Assembly (NCBI RefSeq): GCF_001625365.1
Contig: NZ_LJJF01000001.1
Span: 806,001-870,000, forward strand
Source: Streptomyces sp. MJM8645
Lineage (GTDB): Bacteria; Actinomycetota; Actinomycetes; Streptomycetales; Streptomycetaceae
Length of the DNA: 64,000 nucleotides
Direction: 5' to 3'
Made by a program: the position numbers and the translations under genes
Notes under the pieces: generated by a model
What the model saw: only the letters and a program-made list of their open reading frames with translations
Database searches by the model: none
What the model was told of the DNA's origin: nothing
Shown here: positions 43,889 through 52,812 of the stretch, piece after piece
Layout: each line of letters opens with the position of its first letter
Position numbering within the stretch: position 1 is the first letter of the stretch

Positions 43889-44551
43889 ATGCCGACCGCA
43901 CCGCGCAGGACCTCGGGCCGACCGCCCCGCATCTCCCGTGAGCAGGTCGTCGAGGCGGCCCGCCGGATCGTGACCGAGGAGGGCGCGGACCGGCTGACCA
44001 TGCGCCGCCTCGCCTCCGAGGTCGGCAGCACGCCGATGGCGCTCTACCACCACGTACGCGACAAGGAGGAACTGCTCGTCCTGCTGCTGGACGACCACGC
44101 GGCACGGACACTGCGCCGGCCCGAACTACCCGCCGACCCGCGCGACCGCGTCGTCAGGTCCGCCGCCGCGATCCACGAGGCCCTGGCCGACTGCCCCTGG
44201 ATCGTCGAGGTGCTCACCGCCGACGACCTGATGTCCGCGTCCGCGCTGTGGTTCGTCGAGCAGATCGTCGACGGCCTCACCGCGTGCGGCCTCACGCCGG
44301 AGCGGGCCGTGCAGGGGTACCGGACGATCTGGTACTACACCGCCGGCGAGCTGGTGGTCCGGGCGGCGGCGGCCCGGCGGCGCGCGGACGACGAGCGCGC
44401 CACGTACCGGGAGCAGGTGTTCGCCGGCCTCGACCCGGACGAACTCCCCCGCCTCGCCCAGGTCGCGGACCGCTGGGCCGCGCTGACCACCGACGACACC
44501 TACCTGGACGGCCTGCGGGCCCTGGTGGACGGCCTCGTCGCCGCCCGTTGA
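43889..44551 (+). CDS. TetR-family transcriptional regulator (TetR_C domain)
   Basis: A protein of 220 aa. The N-terminal HTH is ISREQVVEAARRIVTEEGADRLTMRRLASEVGSTPMALYHHVRDKEELL (about 15-62). The C-terminal part with WYYTAGELVVR fits the tetracycline-repressor-type C-terminal domain. It probably represses itself and the cupin gene through the 43821-43839 site. The inducer is unknown. Confidence 0.88.
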   Translation: MPTAPRRTSGRPPRISREQVVEAARRIVTEEGADRLTMRRLASEVGSTPMALYHHVRDKEELLVLLLDDHAARTLRRPELPADPRDRVVRSAAAIHEALADCPWIVEVLTADDLMSASALWFVEQIVDGLTACGLTPERAVQGYRTIWYYTAGELVVRAAAARRRADDERATYREQVFAGLDPDELPRLAQVADRWAALTTDDTYLDGLRALVDGLVAAR

Positions 44552-44579
44552 CGCCTCGGCCCGCGGGCCCCCGGGTGCC

Positions 44580-45767
44580 TCAAGTCCGTTCCGGGAAGCG
44601 GGGCTTGGACTTGCCGTCGCCGAACGGGCCGGTCGAGTGCTGGAGCGAGTGCAGGATGGCGAGGCCCTGGCTGACGATGCCCGCCGCCATCTGGTTGACC
44701 CCGTCGCTGCCGTTGAGGACGGTGAGCTCGGCTCCGGACATGCCCCGGGCCGCCGCGTCGGCGAGGGCCGGCAGGTTCTCCACGATCCGGTTGGCCGCGA
44801 TGAGCTCCTGGTTGCCGCCGCGCAGGGAGTCGGCCCGGGCGGTGTTGGCGTCCGCCTGCGCCTGGGCGAGCGCCCGCTCGCTGTAGGCGCTGCCGTCCGC
44901 CTCGAACTTCACCCGGTCGCGGGCGGCCTCGGCCAGCGTCCGCTGCCGGTAGGCCTCGGCGTCCGCCGGGCGCCGCACGTCGGCCTCCAGTTGCTGGGCG
45001 GCCAGCGCGGCCCGGCGCTGGGCGAGCGCGGTCTGCTCCTCGATGACGTCCTGGGAGGCCCGGGCCTCGGCGAGCGGCCCGGCCTGGGCGGCCCGGGCCC
45101 TGGACTGCTCGGTCTCGGCGAGGAACCCGGCCCGTTTGATCGCGGTGTCGCGCTCGTACTCGGCCTTCAGCGCGGCCGCCTGCTGCTCCCGCTCGGCGGC
45201 CTCCTGGTCCGCCTTGGCCTGGGCGATCCGGGCCTGACTGGCGACCGCCGCCACGTGCGGCGCGGCCAGGTTGTCGATGTACCCGGTCGAGTCCTCGATC
45301 TCCTGGATCTGCAGCGCGTCGACCACGATGCCGAGCTTCTCCATCTCGCCGTGGCTGCCCGCCATCACCTCCTGGGCGACCCGGCTGCGCTCCCGGATGA
45401 TCTGCTCGACGGTCAGCCCGCCGATGATCGAGCGCAGGTGGCCGGCGAAGATCCGGCCGACGAGCTCCTCCATCTGGTCCTGTTCCGAGAGGAAGCGGCG
45501 GGCCGCGTTGGCGATCGACACGGCGTCGTCGCCGACCTTGAACACGCAGACCGCGCGCACGGTGAGCCGGATCCCCTGCTGGGTCACGCAGTCCTCGGCG
45601 ATCTCCGCCTCCCGCAGGGCCAGGGAGAGCATGCGGACCTTCTGCTTGACCGGCAGGACGAGGCTGCCGTGCCCGGTGACGATGCGGAACTGGGTGTCCT
45701 GCGCCTGGTGCTTGGACCCGGAGATGAGCATCGCCTCGTTGGGTGCGGGAACGTGCCAGAAGAACAT
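44580..45767 (-). CDS. SPFH/band-7 flotillin-like protein
   Basis: A protein of 395 aa. The SPFH domain covers about 1-170 (ISGSKHQAQDTQFRIVTGHGSLVLPVKQKV, then VVDALQIQEIEDSTGYIDNLAAPH). A long alanine/glutamate-rich coiled coil follows (about 185-320), then a short C-terminal domain. This is the flotillin/FloT layout. It scaffolds membrane microdomains. It follows a small NfeD-like gene by 58 bases; FloT/NfeD pairs are conserved in bacteria. Confidence 0.9.
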   Translation of the reverse strand: MFFWHVPAPNEAMLISGSKHQAQDTQFRIVTGHGSLVLPVKQKVRMLSLALREAEIAEDCVTQQGIRLTVRAVCVFKVGDDAVSIANAARRFLSEQDQMEELVGRIFAGHLRSIIGGLTVEQIIRERSRVAQEVMAGSHGEMEKLGIVVDALQIQEIEDSTGYIDNLAAPHVAAVASQARIAQAKADQEAAEREQQAAALKAEYERDTAIKRAGFLAETEQSRARAAQAGPLAEARASQDVIEEQTALAQRRAALAAQQLEADVRRPADAEAYRQRTLAEAARDRVKFEADGSAYSERALAQAQADANTARADSLRGGNQELIAANRIVENLPALADAAARGMSGAELTVLNGSDGVNQMAAGIVSQGLAILHSLQHSTGPFGDGKSKPRFPERT

Positions 45768-45825
45768 GACCGACCACCTGACCAGCTGGGATCCGAAACC
45801 GCGATGAGGGCGGCAACAGCTCTAC

Positions 45826-46062
45826 TTAGGGCGGCAACAGCTCGACGATCACCGAGCGGGCCGAGATCGCGTCCACCACGACCACCCGGACGTCCCGGCC
45901 GACCGGCTCCGAGCACCAGGCCGCGAACACCTCCGAACCACCCCGGAGGGCGACCAGGACCTCGCCCGGGCCGCCCGCCGGAATGGGCACCGTCACCTTG
46001 CCGACGGCTCCGACCGGGCTCTGCCGGGAGTCGTCGACCGCGGGCGTGCTCTCTCGCGCCAC
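45826..46062 (-). CDS. Small NfeD-like OB-fold protein
   Basis: A protein of 78 aa from GTG 46062, with GGAGG five bases upstream. The sequence VGAVGKVTVPIPAGGPGEVLV and VGRDVRVVVVDAISARSVIVELL fits the C-terminal OB-fold of NfeD proteins (GxxG, then VVV, then VEL). It has no protease domain and no membrane segment. It lies directly upstream of the flotillin gene on the same strand, which supports the call. Confidence 0.68.
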   Translation of the reverse strand: MARESTPAVDDSRQSPVGAVGKVTVPIPAGGPGEVLVALRGGSEVFAAWCSEPVGRDVRVVVVDAISARSVIVELLPP

Positions 46063-46217
46063 CGGCGCCTCCGGTCCCCACGTCGCACCACCGGGTCGAG
46101 GACACCTGCGGCAACCGCCGACGGCGGCGGTGTCTCGACCCCTTCCACGGTACTCCGGCAACCGCCCCGCCACCGGCCGTCGCCGGCGACCACCAGGGCC
46201 GGCCGGACCGGCACCGG

Positions 46218-46898
46218 TCAGGGCACGGCCAGGGCGACCGCGAAGCCGTGGTCCGGGATGTCGAGGAAGCGCCGGTTGAACCGGACGAAGGGCTCGATGA
46301 GCAGGTCCACGAAGACCAGGAAGGCCACCGTACCGATGCCCACCGGGCCCCCCAGCAGCCAGCCGCAGAGCAGCAGCACTCCTTCGATCAGCCCCTTCGC
46401 GCACCAGAACGGCCAGGTCCAGCGGTGCCGGATGGTGATCGCCAGCAGGTCGATGGCCCGGATGCCGAAGCCGCTCATGATGATCAGCGCCGAGGCGTAG
46501 GCGCACAGCAGCGCGCCGAGCAGCATCAGCGGGTAGCTGCTCAGCCCCAACCAGGCCGCCGGCCGCAGCCATTGGAAGAGGTCGATCAGGCTGCCGCACA
46601 GGAAGAAGGTCACGAAGGGCGAGACCACCGGGCGTTTGCGGTTCCACGCCGCCCACGCCCCGATGCACACCACCGCGACGGCCGCCTGGCACAGGCCGAT
46701 GGTGAGCGGCAGGTGCTTGAGCACGCCCAGCGAGAAGACGTCGAGCGGGTCGGTGCCCAGATCGGACTGGATGAAGAAGTGGGCACCGGTCGAGAAGACC
46801 ACGCAGCCGGCCAGGTACACCAGCGCCCTGGGCAGTAACTCGCCCAGCCGCCAAGGTTTTCCGTTCGGATCGACGCCAGGGGGACGGTGCGACGCCAT
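46218..46898 (-). CDS. YczE/YitT-like integral membrane protein
   Basis: A protein of 226 aa from ATG 46898 with GGAGGAAC upstream. It has about six helices; ALVYLAGCVVFSTGAHFFIQSDLGTDPLDVFSLGV near the N-terminus and SGFGIRAIDLLAITI in the middle match the YczE family (DUF161-related). Function is unknown. Positive-inside basic loops are evident. Confidence 0.78.
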   Translation of the reverse strand: MASHRPPGVDPNGKPWRLGELLPRALVYLAGCVVFSTGAHFFIQSDLGTDPLDVFSLGVLKHLPLTIGLCQAAVAVVCIGAWAAWNRKRPVVSPFVTFFLCGSLIDLFQWLRPAAWLGLSSYPLMLLGALLCAYASALIIMSGFGIRAIDLLAITIRHRWTWPFWCAKGLIEGVLLLCGWLLGGPVGIGTVAFLVFVDLLIEPFVRFNRRFLDIPDHGFAVALAVP

Positions 46899-47080
46899 GG
46901 GTTCCTCCAGGGGGACGGGCGTCCGGCCCGTTGCCGCCCCCAGAGGCGCGGAGGCGGGCAGCGGCGCGGACACCGGGCTGTTCGGAAGCCGGGGCCCCGC
47001 CACCGAACTCCCGTCACACAGCTGGGAGTTCGACGCAGGGCCTCGGTCAGCCGCCGCCCGACGCCGTCACCGCGGCCGGT

Positions 47081-47713
47081 TCAGGCGAGCGACTGGTAGG
47101 CCAGGAAGCCGCCGAAGAGGATGACCCCGATCCCGGCGACCAGGTCGACGCCCTTCAGCAGCCGGGCGCTGAAGCGCCGGCGGAACACCACGACGCCCGT
47201 ACTCAGCAGGGTGAACCACAGGAGCGTGCCGCAGCCGACGCCGACCAGCATGGACACCGAGGCGGGCAGCGTCCCGGTGACGTTCGCCGCCGTGGCCGCG
47301 GCGAAGGCGGCGGCCCAGTAGCCGATCGTCGCCGGGTTGGAGGCGGTGGCCGCCAGCGCCGTGCGGAACGCCGCCAGCGGGCGGACCACTTCGGGGTTCC
47401 GCTCGTCGTCGGTGGCCGCCTGGACCCGGAAGGCGGAGCGCAGCGAGCGCGCGCCGATGTACACCAGCACGGCGGCCCCGGCCAGCCCCAGGGCCGTCCG
47501 CAGCGCGGGGACGTCCAGCAGCCTGCCGACCCCGGCGAGGCCCAGGCCGGCGTAGGCGATGTCCACCAGGGCCGCGCCCAGGCCGATCGCCCAGCCGGTC
47601 GGGAAGCCGTCGCGCAGGACGCTGCGCACGCACAGCAGGCCGATGGGGCCGAGGGGCAGGGCGACCAGGAAGCCGAGGCTGAGCCCGGCGAACCACGCGG
47701 GGAGGATGTTCAC
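47081..47713 (-). CDS. LysE/RhtB-family exporter
   Basis: A protein of 210 aa from GTG 47713, with about six helices. ALPLGPIGLLCVRSVLRDGFPTGWAIGLGAALVDIAYAGLGLAGV is the LysE signature region, and NPATIGYWAAAFAAA fits the conserved NPK-type turn. It exports amino acids or similar small solutes. An upstream in-frame extension to 47821 reads Pro-Gly repeats (imperfect 12-bp DNA repeats at about 47749-47800) and is probably not translated. Confidence 0.85.
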   Translation of the reverse strand: MNILPAWFAGLSLGFLVALPLGPIGLLCVRSVLRDGFPTGWAIGLGAALVDIAYAGLGLAGVGRLLDVPALRTALGLAGAAVLVYIGARSLRSAFRVQAATDDERNPEVVRPLAAFRTALAATASNPATIGYWAAAFAAATAANVTGTLPASVSMLVGVGCGTLLWFTLLSTGVVVFRRRFSARLLKGVDLVAGIGVILFGGFLAYQSLA

Positions 47714-47869
47714 CGCAGTCCCCCGCAGGTCACCGCGATCATTCCGGTCCGATGAAAGTCCCGGTGAAAGTCCCGGCTCAGGTCCCGGCTCAAGGCCCGG
47801 CGGAAGGCCTGGTGCGAGCACGTGCGCGACAATTCGCTCTGCCCCTCGTCACAACACCCGCCGATCAGG

Positions 47870-49168
47870 TCACTCGACGAGCTCCGATATGCCGAACCGT
47901 ACCTCATCCCCTTCGGCGGGACTGAGATCTTCCGGCGCGTAGAACAGCTCGTACACATTGGTCGACAACAACTGACCGAGCCTGGTCAGCGCATACACGT
48001 CCGTGCCCCGTTCCTCCAGCCAGCCCTTGTCGATGAGCTGCTCGATCTCCGCCCCGAAGACGGCCTCCATGGTGACGCCGAACCGGTCGTGGAAGTCCGG
48101 CCGGTTGACCTCGCACATCTTGAGGCCGCGGATCATGACGCGGCGCATTTCCTGTTCCTTGGTGAGGTACGTGGCGAAATCCAGCGGAATTTGACCACTT
48201 CCGACCATCTCGTAGTACTTCTTGAGCGGCTTGACGTTGACGAACAGCCGGTCGTGGATCACGCTCTTCGACGAGACGCCGAATCCGATCATCGGCCAGG
48301 TCCGCCAGTAGTACTCCAGGAAGCGCGAGTAGTCGGCGCAGCGGTCGGGGTGGTAGTACCCCGTCGAGCTGCGCCGGGCGAAGCCCGCCGCCTCCAGCGC
48401 GTCGATGGCGTACTCGTACATCCGGCGCTCGTCCTGCGCCGAGGGGAGCGCCATCTTCCCGGACGTGATGAGCGAGTGGAACGCCGTCTTGGGCCAGATC
48501 TCCAGGCCGTAGGCCGTGATGCAGGCCGGTTCGAGTTCGATGGCCCGGTCGACGCTGCGCTTCCAGTCGTCCACGGACTGGTCGGGCAGCGGAAAGATCA
48601 GGTCGATGTTGGTGTGCGTGAACCCGCCGTCGACGACGGTGCGGAAGGCGCGTTCGGCGGTGGCCAGGTCGTGCGAGCGGTTGCAGATCTCCAGCAGCCG
48701 GTCGTCGAAGGCCTGGACGCCGACACTGAGCCGGGTGAACCCGGCCTCCCGCATCCGCGCGATCTTGGCCTCGTCGACCGTCGAGGGGTCGAATTCCAGG
48801 CCGATCTCCGCGCCCTCGTTGAATTCGAACGATTCCCGGCAGGCGTCCAGCAGCCGGGCCGTCTGGTCGCCGGTGAGGATGCCCGGCGTACCGCCGCCGA
48901 AATACACCGCGTCGACCCGGAACGCGGGGAAGGCCCGATTGGCGGCGAAGGCGCGGATCTCGCGTTCGAGCGCGTCGACGTACTGGGCGAAGTGCTGCTC
49001 GTTCCGGTTGATGTAGACGGTGTAGTCGCAGAATCCGCACTTGGTGATGCAGAACGGGACGTGCAGGTAGAGCACCGCGTTCTCGGGGCGGAAGTACTCG
49101 TCGTACTCGTGGTGCCGGTATTTGAACGGGTACGTGTGGATGTTCCGTCGGATGATCTTCTCGGCCAT
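47870..49168 (-). CDS. Radical SAM enzyme, HemN/HemW-like (class C methylase type)
   Basis: A protein of 432 aa from ATG 49168. The cluster motif CITKCGFCDYTVY (Cys about 41, 45, 48) follows VLYLHVPF, as in HemN. Then come VYFGGGTPGILTGDQTARLL, FDPSTVDEAKIARMREAGFTRLSVGVQAFDD and the HemN C-terminal domain with LYALTRLGQLLSTNVYEL-like end. True HemN and HemW, as well as class C radical SAM methylases of natural-product pathways, share this form. Co-operonic peptide-maturase genes make the latter use more likely than heme synthesis. It is last of three radical SAM genes on this strand. Confidence 0.87.
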   Translation of the reverse strand: MAEKIIRRNIHTYPFKYRHHEYDEYFRPENAVLYLHVPFCITKCGFCDYTVYINRNEQHFAQYVDALEREIRAFAANRAFPAFRVDAVYFGGGTPGILTGDQTARLLDACRESFEFNEGAEIGLEFDPSTVDEAKIARMREAGFTRLSVGVQAFDDRLLEICNRSHDLATAERAFRTVVDGGFTHTNIDLIFPLPDQSVDDWKRSVDRAIELEPACITAYGLEIWPKTAFHSLITSGKMALPSAQDERRMYEYAIDALEAAGFARRSSTGYYHPDRCADYSRFLEYYWRTWPMIGFGVSSKSVIHDRLFVNVKPLKKYYEMVGSGQIPLDFATYLTKEQEMRRVMIRGLKMCEVNRPDFHDRFGVTMEAVFGAEIEQLIDKGWLEERGTDVYALTRLGQLLSTNVYELFYAPEDLSPAEGDEVRFGISELVE

Positions 49169-49233
49169 CTGCGGTCGCTCCTTCGTCGGGGCCGGCCTGG
49201 CGTGGTGGTGGACGGGTCCGGGGGCGGAGGCCG

Positions 49234-50778
49234 TCAGCAGAGGACCTGGAACGGGCGGACGTCGGCGGCCGCGTCGAGGGCCGGCCGGTCGTTGGGGACC
49301 ACCGGGCGCCCGCACGAGACGAAGAGGTCGTCGTAGCGCTCCCGCGACCGCTCGCGGTAGTCGGCGGCGGAGCGGGCCAGCATCTTGACGACCTCCTCCG
49401 CGAGCATCAACTGGTACTGGCAGGACTCGGTGTTGAGGACGTTCACGTCGCCCGAGGCCACGTGGTTCTCCTGCCGGCAGCCCCCGCCGCACAGGTAGCG
49501 GGCCCAGCAGGACCCGCACACCCGGTGCTCGTCGACGGTGCGCCGCCACTCGGGGTGCTCCCGGGTGAGGCCCTCGGCCCCGGTGCCCACGTCGAAGCCC
49601 TGGTCACCGACCAGGCGGTGGCAGGGGCTGACGCTGCCGTCCGGGGAGTGCGTGTAGTACGTCCGGCCGCCCGAGCAGAACGCCAGCGCCGCCGCGCCCT
49701 CGGTGACCATCTGCACGGCCCGCTCGTACTCCAGCACGCCCTTGAACCGGTTGTCGGGGGCGAACAGCCGCGGGTAGTGGACCAGGAAGTCCTTGAACTG
49801 CTCCACGATGCCGGGCTGGAGGAAGTGGTTGATGTACTGGATGCCCTTCGGCTCGGACAGCTTCCGGTCCCCCAGCGTGAGGGCGATCGGCACCGTCGTG
49901 CCCTGCTCCACCGGGTAGACGCCCGGATAGATCTGGAAGTAGTCGAAGAGGTCGAGCCCCCACAGGTCGAGCACGCTCTCGGTGAGGCTGGGCTGCGCCG
50001 TCGCGATGGTCATCCGGGCCACCAGGGTGACGTCGTCGCCGCACGCCTCGCGCAGCCGGAACAGGTTGCGGATGATCCGGTCGTAGGAGCCCTTCCCGTT
50101 CTTGGACGGGCGGTTGGCGTCCTGGACCTCGCGGCCGCCGTCGATCGAGACCGAGACGATGAACCGGTGGTCGCGGAACAACTCCTCGACACCCTGGGGC
50201 ATCAGGGTGAGGTTGGTCGAGATCCGGTGGACGAACTCGGTGCCCGAGCGCCCGGTGAGGTCGCGGGCGCGTTCGCAGATCTTGCGGATCACCGTGAAGT
50301 TCGCCAGCGGCTCCCCGCCGAAGAACTCGAAGCGGACCCGCTGCCCGGGCGCGGCGTAGCGGTGGATGAAGTCGAAGATCCAGGCGATCGAGTGCTCGCC
50401 CATCGCCTCGGTGATCCGGCCGTAGTCCCCGCCCTCGGCGAAGCAATACGTGCAGGCGAGGTTGCACACGTTCGTCAGGTTGACGTTGACCGCGAAGTCG
50501 GCGCCGTCGGAGAGCGCGCTCTCCCGGAGCCGGATGCGGTTGGCCTCCCGGCCGGTGGCGGCGCCGGCCTGCAGCCGCTCCCACGCCCGCCGCTCGTCCA
50601 GCCGCAGGTGGTCGACGCCGGAGGCCAGCCGCTCGGCGGTGTCCGCCGGGGCGAGCAGCAGCCGGTGGCTCCCGGTGATGAGGACGGCCGACAGGTCGTC
50701 GCTGAACGGCAGGACGCGGTAGTCGGTCCCGTGCCGCATCGGACCCGCCTGCTCCGTCGTGCTCGCGGGCCCGGTCAT
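49234..50778 (-). CDS. Radical SAM/SPASM peptide-maturase-like enzyme
   Basis: A protein of 514 aa overlapping the upstream gene by ATGA. An N-terminal domain of about 100 residues is followed by the cluster motif CNLACTYCFAEGGDYG (Cys about 109, 113, 116) and FEFFGGEPLANF. The C-terminal SPASM region has CSGGRTYY, CHRLVGDQ and CGSCWARYLCGGGCRQENH, enough Cys for two auxiliary Fe-S clusters. The CFAEGGDYG/FFGGEPL pattern is that of thioether-forming maturases (SCIFF/QhpD kind). The expected substrate is a Cys-containing peptide or protein; none was found with confidence nearby. Confidence 0.9.
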   Translation of the reverse strand: MTGPASTTEQAGPMRHGTDYRVLPFSDDLSAVLITGSHRLLLAPADTAERLASGVDHLRLDERRAWERLQAGAATGREANRIRLRESALSDGADFAVNVNLTNVCNLACTYCFAEGGDYGRITEAMGEHSIAWIFDFIHRYAAPGQRVRFEFFGGEPLANFTVIRKICERARDLTGRSGTEFVHRISTNLTLMPQGVEELFRDHRFIVSVSIDGGREVQDANRPSKNGKGSYDRIIRNLFRLREACGDDVTLVARMTIATAQPSLTESVLDLWGLDLFDYFQIYPGVYPVEQGTTVPIALTLGDRKLSEPKGIQYINHFLQPGIVEQFKDFLVHYPRLFAPDNRFKGVLEYERAVQMVTEGAAALAFCSGGRTYYTHSPDGSVSPCHRLVGDQGFDVGTGAEGLTREHPEWRRTVDEHRVCGSCWARYLCGGGCRQENHVASGDVNVLNTESCQYQLMLAEEVVKMLARSAADYRERSRERYDDLFVSCGRPVVPNDRPALDAAADVRPFQVLC

Positions 50779-52211
50779 GACCTGGCGCGGGGCTGGAAGA
50801 GCGGCAGCGGCGAGACGTCCTCGTTCAGCGTTCCGGCGGAGGCCTCCACGGTCGGGAAGTGCGCGCGGTCGAAGACCTGGTGGAGGCTGGAGGTGCACTG
50901 CGGCGGTACGGCCACCTGGACGCCGACCTCGCCCGCCGTGCTCTTGGCCGCGATGTACCGGAAGCTCTCCTGCGGGGCCAGGTCGATGACCTGCCAGCCC
51001 TGGTCGGCGGCCGGGTCCCCGTAGCGGCGGTGGTAGGCCCGCACCGGCGCGGCGGAGGTGTTGCGCACCTGGACGTGCAGGGCGCGGACGTCGCCGTGCC
51101 AGTCGAAGCGGGCCAGGTCCAGGCCCTCGGCGGCGGGGAGTTCCGGCACCCGGGCGCGCGGGCGGGCGTCGGGCAGCAGGACGATCGGCGAGCGGGCGCC
51201 GCAGCCGATGCAGGCGCCGGCCGCGTCCAGGCCGACCAGGTCGGCGTTCAGGCCGTAGCGGGTGATCTGGAGCTGCCCGCACCGGTGGCACCAGGTGTTG
51301 GTCGACTCCGTGTCGTACACGTTCCCCAGGTAGACGTGGTTGAGCCCCATGTCCATGGCGACCTTGCGGGCCCGTTCCAGCCGGTCGACGGGGGTGCGGA
51401 TGGTGTTGGTCATCTTGTAGTCCGGGTGGAAGCGCACGAAGTGCGTGGGCACGTCGGGACTGAGCCGCTCGCCGACGAACCTCGCCATGTCCCGGGCGGT
51501 CGCCTCGTCGTCGCTGAGGTCGGTGACCATCAGCGTGGAGACCTCGACGTGCTTCCCGGCCCGGAACACCTGCTCGGTGCCCTCCAGGACCGGTTCCAGC
51601 CAGCCCTTGGTGATCTTCCGGTAGTACTTCGGGTCCAGGGACTTGATCGACACCGAGAAGATGTCGATCACCGGGATCAGTTCCTCGATCGCCTCGCCGC
51701 TGATGAAGAACGCGGACTTGTAGAGGTTGACGATTCCCGCCGCCTTGGCGAGGGCGGCCGTCTCCACGACGAACTCGTGCCACACCACCGGGTCGTTGTA
51801 GGTCCAGGAGATCACCTTCACGCCGTGCCGGACGGCGATGTCCACGACCTCCTCGGGCGTGTAGTGGTAGACGTCCTTGTCCTCCACGTGGCGCGCCTGC
51901 GACGTCTTCCAGTTGTGGCAGTAGTCGCAGTTGAGCATGCAGCCGACGTTCCCCATCGAGAGGATCCGGGCGCCGGGCGCGTAGTGGAACACCGCCTCGG
52001 TCTCGATGGTCTCCTCGGTGGCGTGGACCGAGCGCCCGTAGTTCAGGGTCACCAGGCGGCCGTCCCGGTTGGCCCGGACCATGCAGAATCCGTGCTGGCC
52101 GGGGCGGATCCGGCAGTTCCGGGGGCTGAGATGACATCGGACCACGCCGTCGTCCAGGCGTTCCTCCAGCCTGGCGGGGCGCGGTTCCTTGTCCCAGGTG
52201 TTCTGCGACAT
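50775..52211 (-). CDS. Radical SAM enzyme, AmmeMemoRadiSam/PFL-activase-like, with extra C-terminal domain
   Basis: A protein of 478 aa from ATG 52211. The N-terminus CHLSPRNCRIRPGQHGFCMVR is the family's Cys-rich motif with one Cys changed to Ser. The cluster motif GCMLNCDYCHNW (Cys about 91, 95, 98) and ISWTYNDPVVWHEF follow. A CxxC pair (CHRCG, CIGCG) lies near 315-345. Family members usually end near 340-370 residues; here about 110 further residues form a probable beta domain of unknown role. It is first in the three-gene operon. Confidence 0.88.
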   Translation of the reverse strand: MSQNTWDKEPRPARLEERLDDGVVRCHLSPRNCRIRPGQHGFCMVRANRDGRLVTLNYGRSVHATEETIETEAVFHYAPGARILSMGNVGCMLNCDYCHNWKTSQARHVEDKDVYHYTPEEVVDIAVRHGVKVISWTYNDPVVWHEFVVETAALAKAAGIVNLYKSAFFISGEAIEELIPVIDIFSVSIKSLDPKYYRKITKGWLEPVLEGTEQVFRAGKHVEVSTLMVTDLSDDEATARDMARFVGERLSPDVPTHFVRFHPDYKMTNTIRTPVDRLERARKVAMDMGLNHVYLGNVYDTESTNTWCHRCGQLQITRYGLNADLVGLDAAGACIGCGARSPIVLLPDARPRARVPELPAAEGLDLARFDWHGDVRALHVQVRNTSAAPVRAYHRRYGDPAADQGWQVIDLAPQESFRYIAAKSTAGEVGVQVAVPPQCTSSLHQVFDRAHFPTVEASAGTLNEDVSPLPLFQPRARS

Positions 52212-52440
52212 GGCTGTTCCTTCCGTGCGGTGGTACGGACACGGTGGTACGGAGGCGGTGGTGCGGCGGCGACGGGTCGGGGCCGGACGGATCGGGGCCG
52301 GACGGGTAGATCCCGGACGGCCCGGCGCGGTCGTCCGCACCGGGCGGGCCCTCCGGATCAGGCCGTCGCCGGAGGAGGTGCGGTCACGTGCGCGGGGCAC
52401 GCCGGGACGGGGCGCGCCGGGGCGGCGCGGTCGGGCAACC

Positions 52441-52469
52441 CGAATTCCCGCACTGCAGTGCGGAATTCG
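52441..52469. promoter_or_regulatory. Large palindrome upstream of radical SAM operon
   Basis: A perfect 16-bp palindrome CCGCACTGCAGTGCGG (48-63 of this line) is flanked on both sides by CGAATTC/GAATTCG arms, offset by one base. It lies 230 bases before the first radical SAM gene and looks like an operator or cruciform. Confidence 0.65.
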
Positions 52470-52793
52470 ACATCGGCCCGCCCGTACATCCGCCCGTACA
52501 TCCGCCCGTGGTCCGGAACCCCACTGTCCCGGTTTCTCGCTTTCACCGGGCGGGCCGGTTCCGCGCGGGTTTCCGCGGTCACGAACGTCAAGCGGATCTC
52601 ACTTTCCCTCATGACGAAGCCACTGCTGAGAAAAACGCCTCGCGAAGAGGCCGAAGCGGAGCGGGAGTTCGGTGAGAAATTCGCCAACTGCGATGAGCTT
52701 CGGCGTATGGGCTCCCGCCTGTCAAGAAGTCCGCGTGCCGCCCGATCCGGCCAACACCTCGAAGCGGACAGCGCCCTCCGGTCGCAGCGGGGC

Positions 52794-52812
52794 GCAGGTT
52801 AGGCAAGCCTCA
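52794..52812. promoter_or_regulatory. Iron-box-like site
   Basis: GCAGGTTAGGCAAGCCTCA matches the iron box TTAGGTTAGGCTAACCTAA at 14 of 19 positions. It lies about 580 bases upstream of the radical SAM operon. Confidence 0.4.

Noticed and set aside
47714..47821. Longer start for the LysE-family exporter
   Set aside because: The extension encodes only Pro-Gly repeats from DNA repeats; GTG 47713 fits the family length.
47714..47958. Cys-containing minus-strand ORF between the LysE and HemN-like genes as a peptide substrate
   Set aside because: It overlaps the HemN-like gene's 3' end and consists partly of short DNA repeats; no start with SD.
47870..49168. Assignment as primary-metabolism HemW/HemN
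   Set aside because: Not excluded by sequence, but the operon with two other radical SAM genes makes a specialised role more likely, so no hem symbol was given.
52358..52687. Minus-strand ORF with a GRMYGRMYGR repeat as a peptide precursor for the radical SAM operon
   Set aside because: No ribosome binding site, the repeat comes from 12-bp DNA repeats, and there is no leader/core organisation or Cys pattern expected for a SPASM substrate.
52611..52802. Plus-strand 63-aa ORF starting MTKPLLRKTP as a precursor peptide
   Set aside because: No SD, divergent from the operon, codon use turns non-coding in the second half. It remains a possibility worth conservation analysis only.
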